From the NCBI GenBank assembly GCA_018396975.1, contig JAGTQA010000023.1, forward strand, positions 1 to 37,597: a stretch of DNA of 37,597 nt, given 5' to 3'. The notes beneath the pieces are model-generated. The model was not told the DNA's origin. It worked only from the letters and a program-made list of their open reading frames with translations, and did not search any database. Position 1 is the first letter of the stretch, and every line of letters starts with the position of its first letter. A program made the position numbers and the translations under genes. Shown one piece after another: positions 37,539-37,597 of this stretch. Origin of the DNA: Candidatus Bathyarchaeota archaeon (lineage in GTDB: Archaea > Thermoproteota > Bathyarchaeia > Bathyarchaeales > DTEX01).

Positions 37539-37597
37539 ATGAGGAAATCGAGGTACGAGGACGCACCCTCAGTGGATGACGAGCTTTTCCCGCTCCT
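37539..37597 (+). CDS. start of an ORF truncated by the window edge
   Basis: MRKSRYEDAPSVDDELFPL..., open to the end of the window; too short to identify. Confidence 0.3.
   Translation, partial: MRKSRYEDAPSVDDELFPL

Noticed and set aside
1-37597. CRISPR arrays, transposons, integrase-bounded islands
   Set aside because: No regularly spaced direct repeats, transposase/integrase ORFs or att-like tRNA duplications were seen.

Overview
This is a gene-dense archaeal window, probably from the TACK/Thermoproteota side, although lineage cannot be fixed from sequence alone. It contains about 40 genes, almost all housekeeping or accessory metabolism. I recognise: tRNA-Gly, PIMT (pcm), rpiA, two large carbohydrate-active enzymes (a GH106-like/unassigned GH and a GH127), a B12-binding radical SAM protein, a degenerate M23-like protein, RraA, VOC, a PPC/DUF296 protein, MoaD/MoaE, a MiaB-like methylthiotransferase, DUF72, a RimK-type ATP-grasp ligase, a MobA-like protein, CofE, PurA, the rpo7-spt4-dephospho-CoA kinase-eS24-eS27 operon, a nuclease cluster (HD/YhaM-like, EndoV, translin-like), an orphan PqqD-like protein, an Ldh2-type dehydrogenase, M42 peptidase, aminotransferase, NadE, Rpo12, AhcY, PriS, an IMPase/FBPase and a Lrp-type RAM domain. 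The strongest signal is in pcm. Its ORF is broken at the invariant SAPHMV motif by a 40-nt insertion (372-411). The insertion folds with its flanks into a canonical bulge-helix-bulge (3-nt bulge, 4 bp, 3-nt bulge, 10-bp intronic helix). Cleavage at the standard position (after the second bulge nucleotide) restores CAC-ATG (His-Met) exactly. This is a candidate tRNA-type archaeal intron in a protein-coding gene. A second signal is that rpo7 and the DUF359 dephospho-CoA kinase, in the same operon, both lack ATG/GTG/TTG. Each has ACG exactly where the start codon is expected, 6-7 nt after a Shine-Dalgarno-like element. No CRISPR array, transposase or rRNA was seen.
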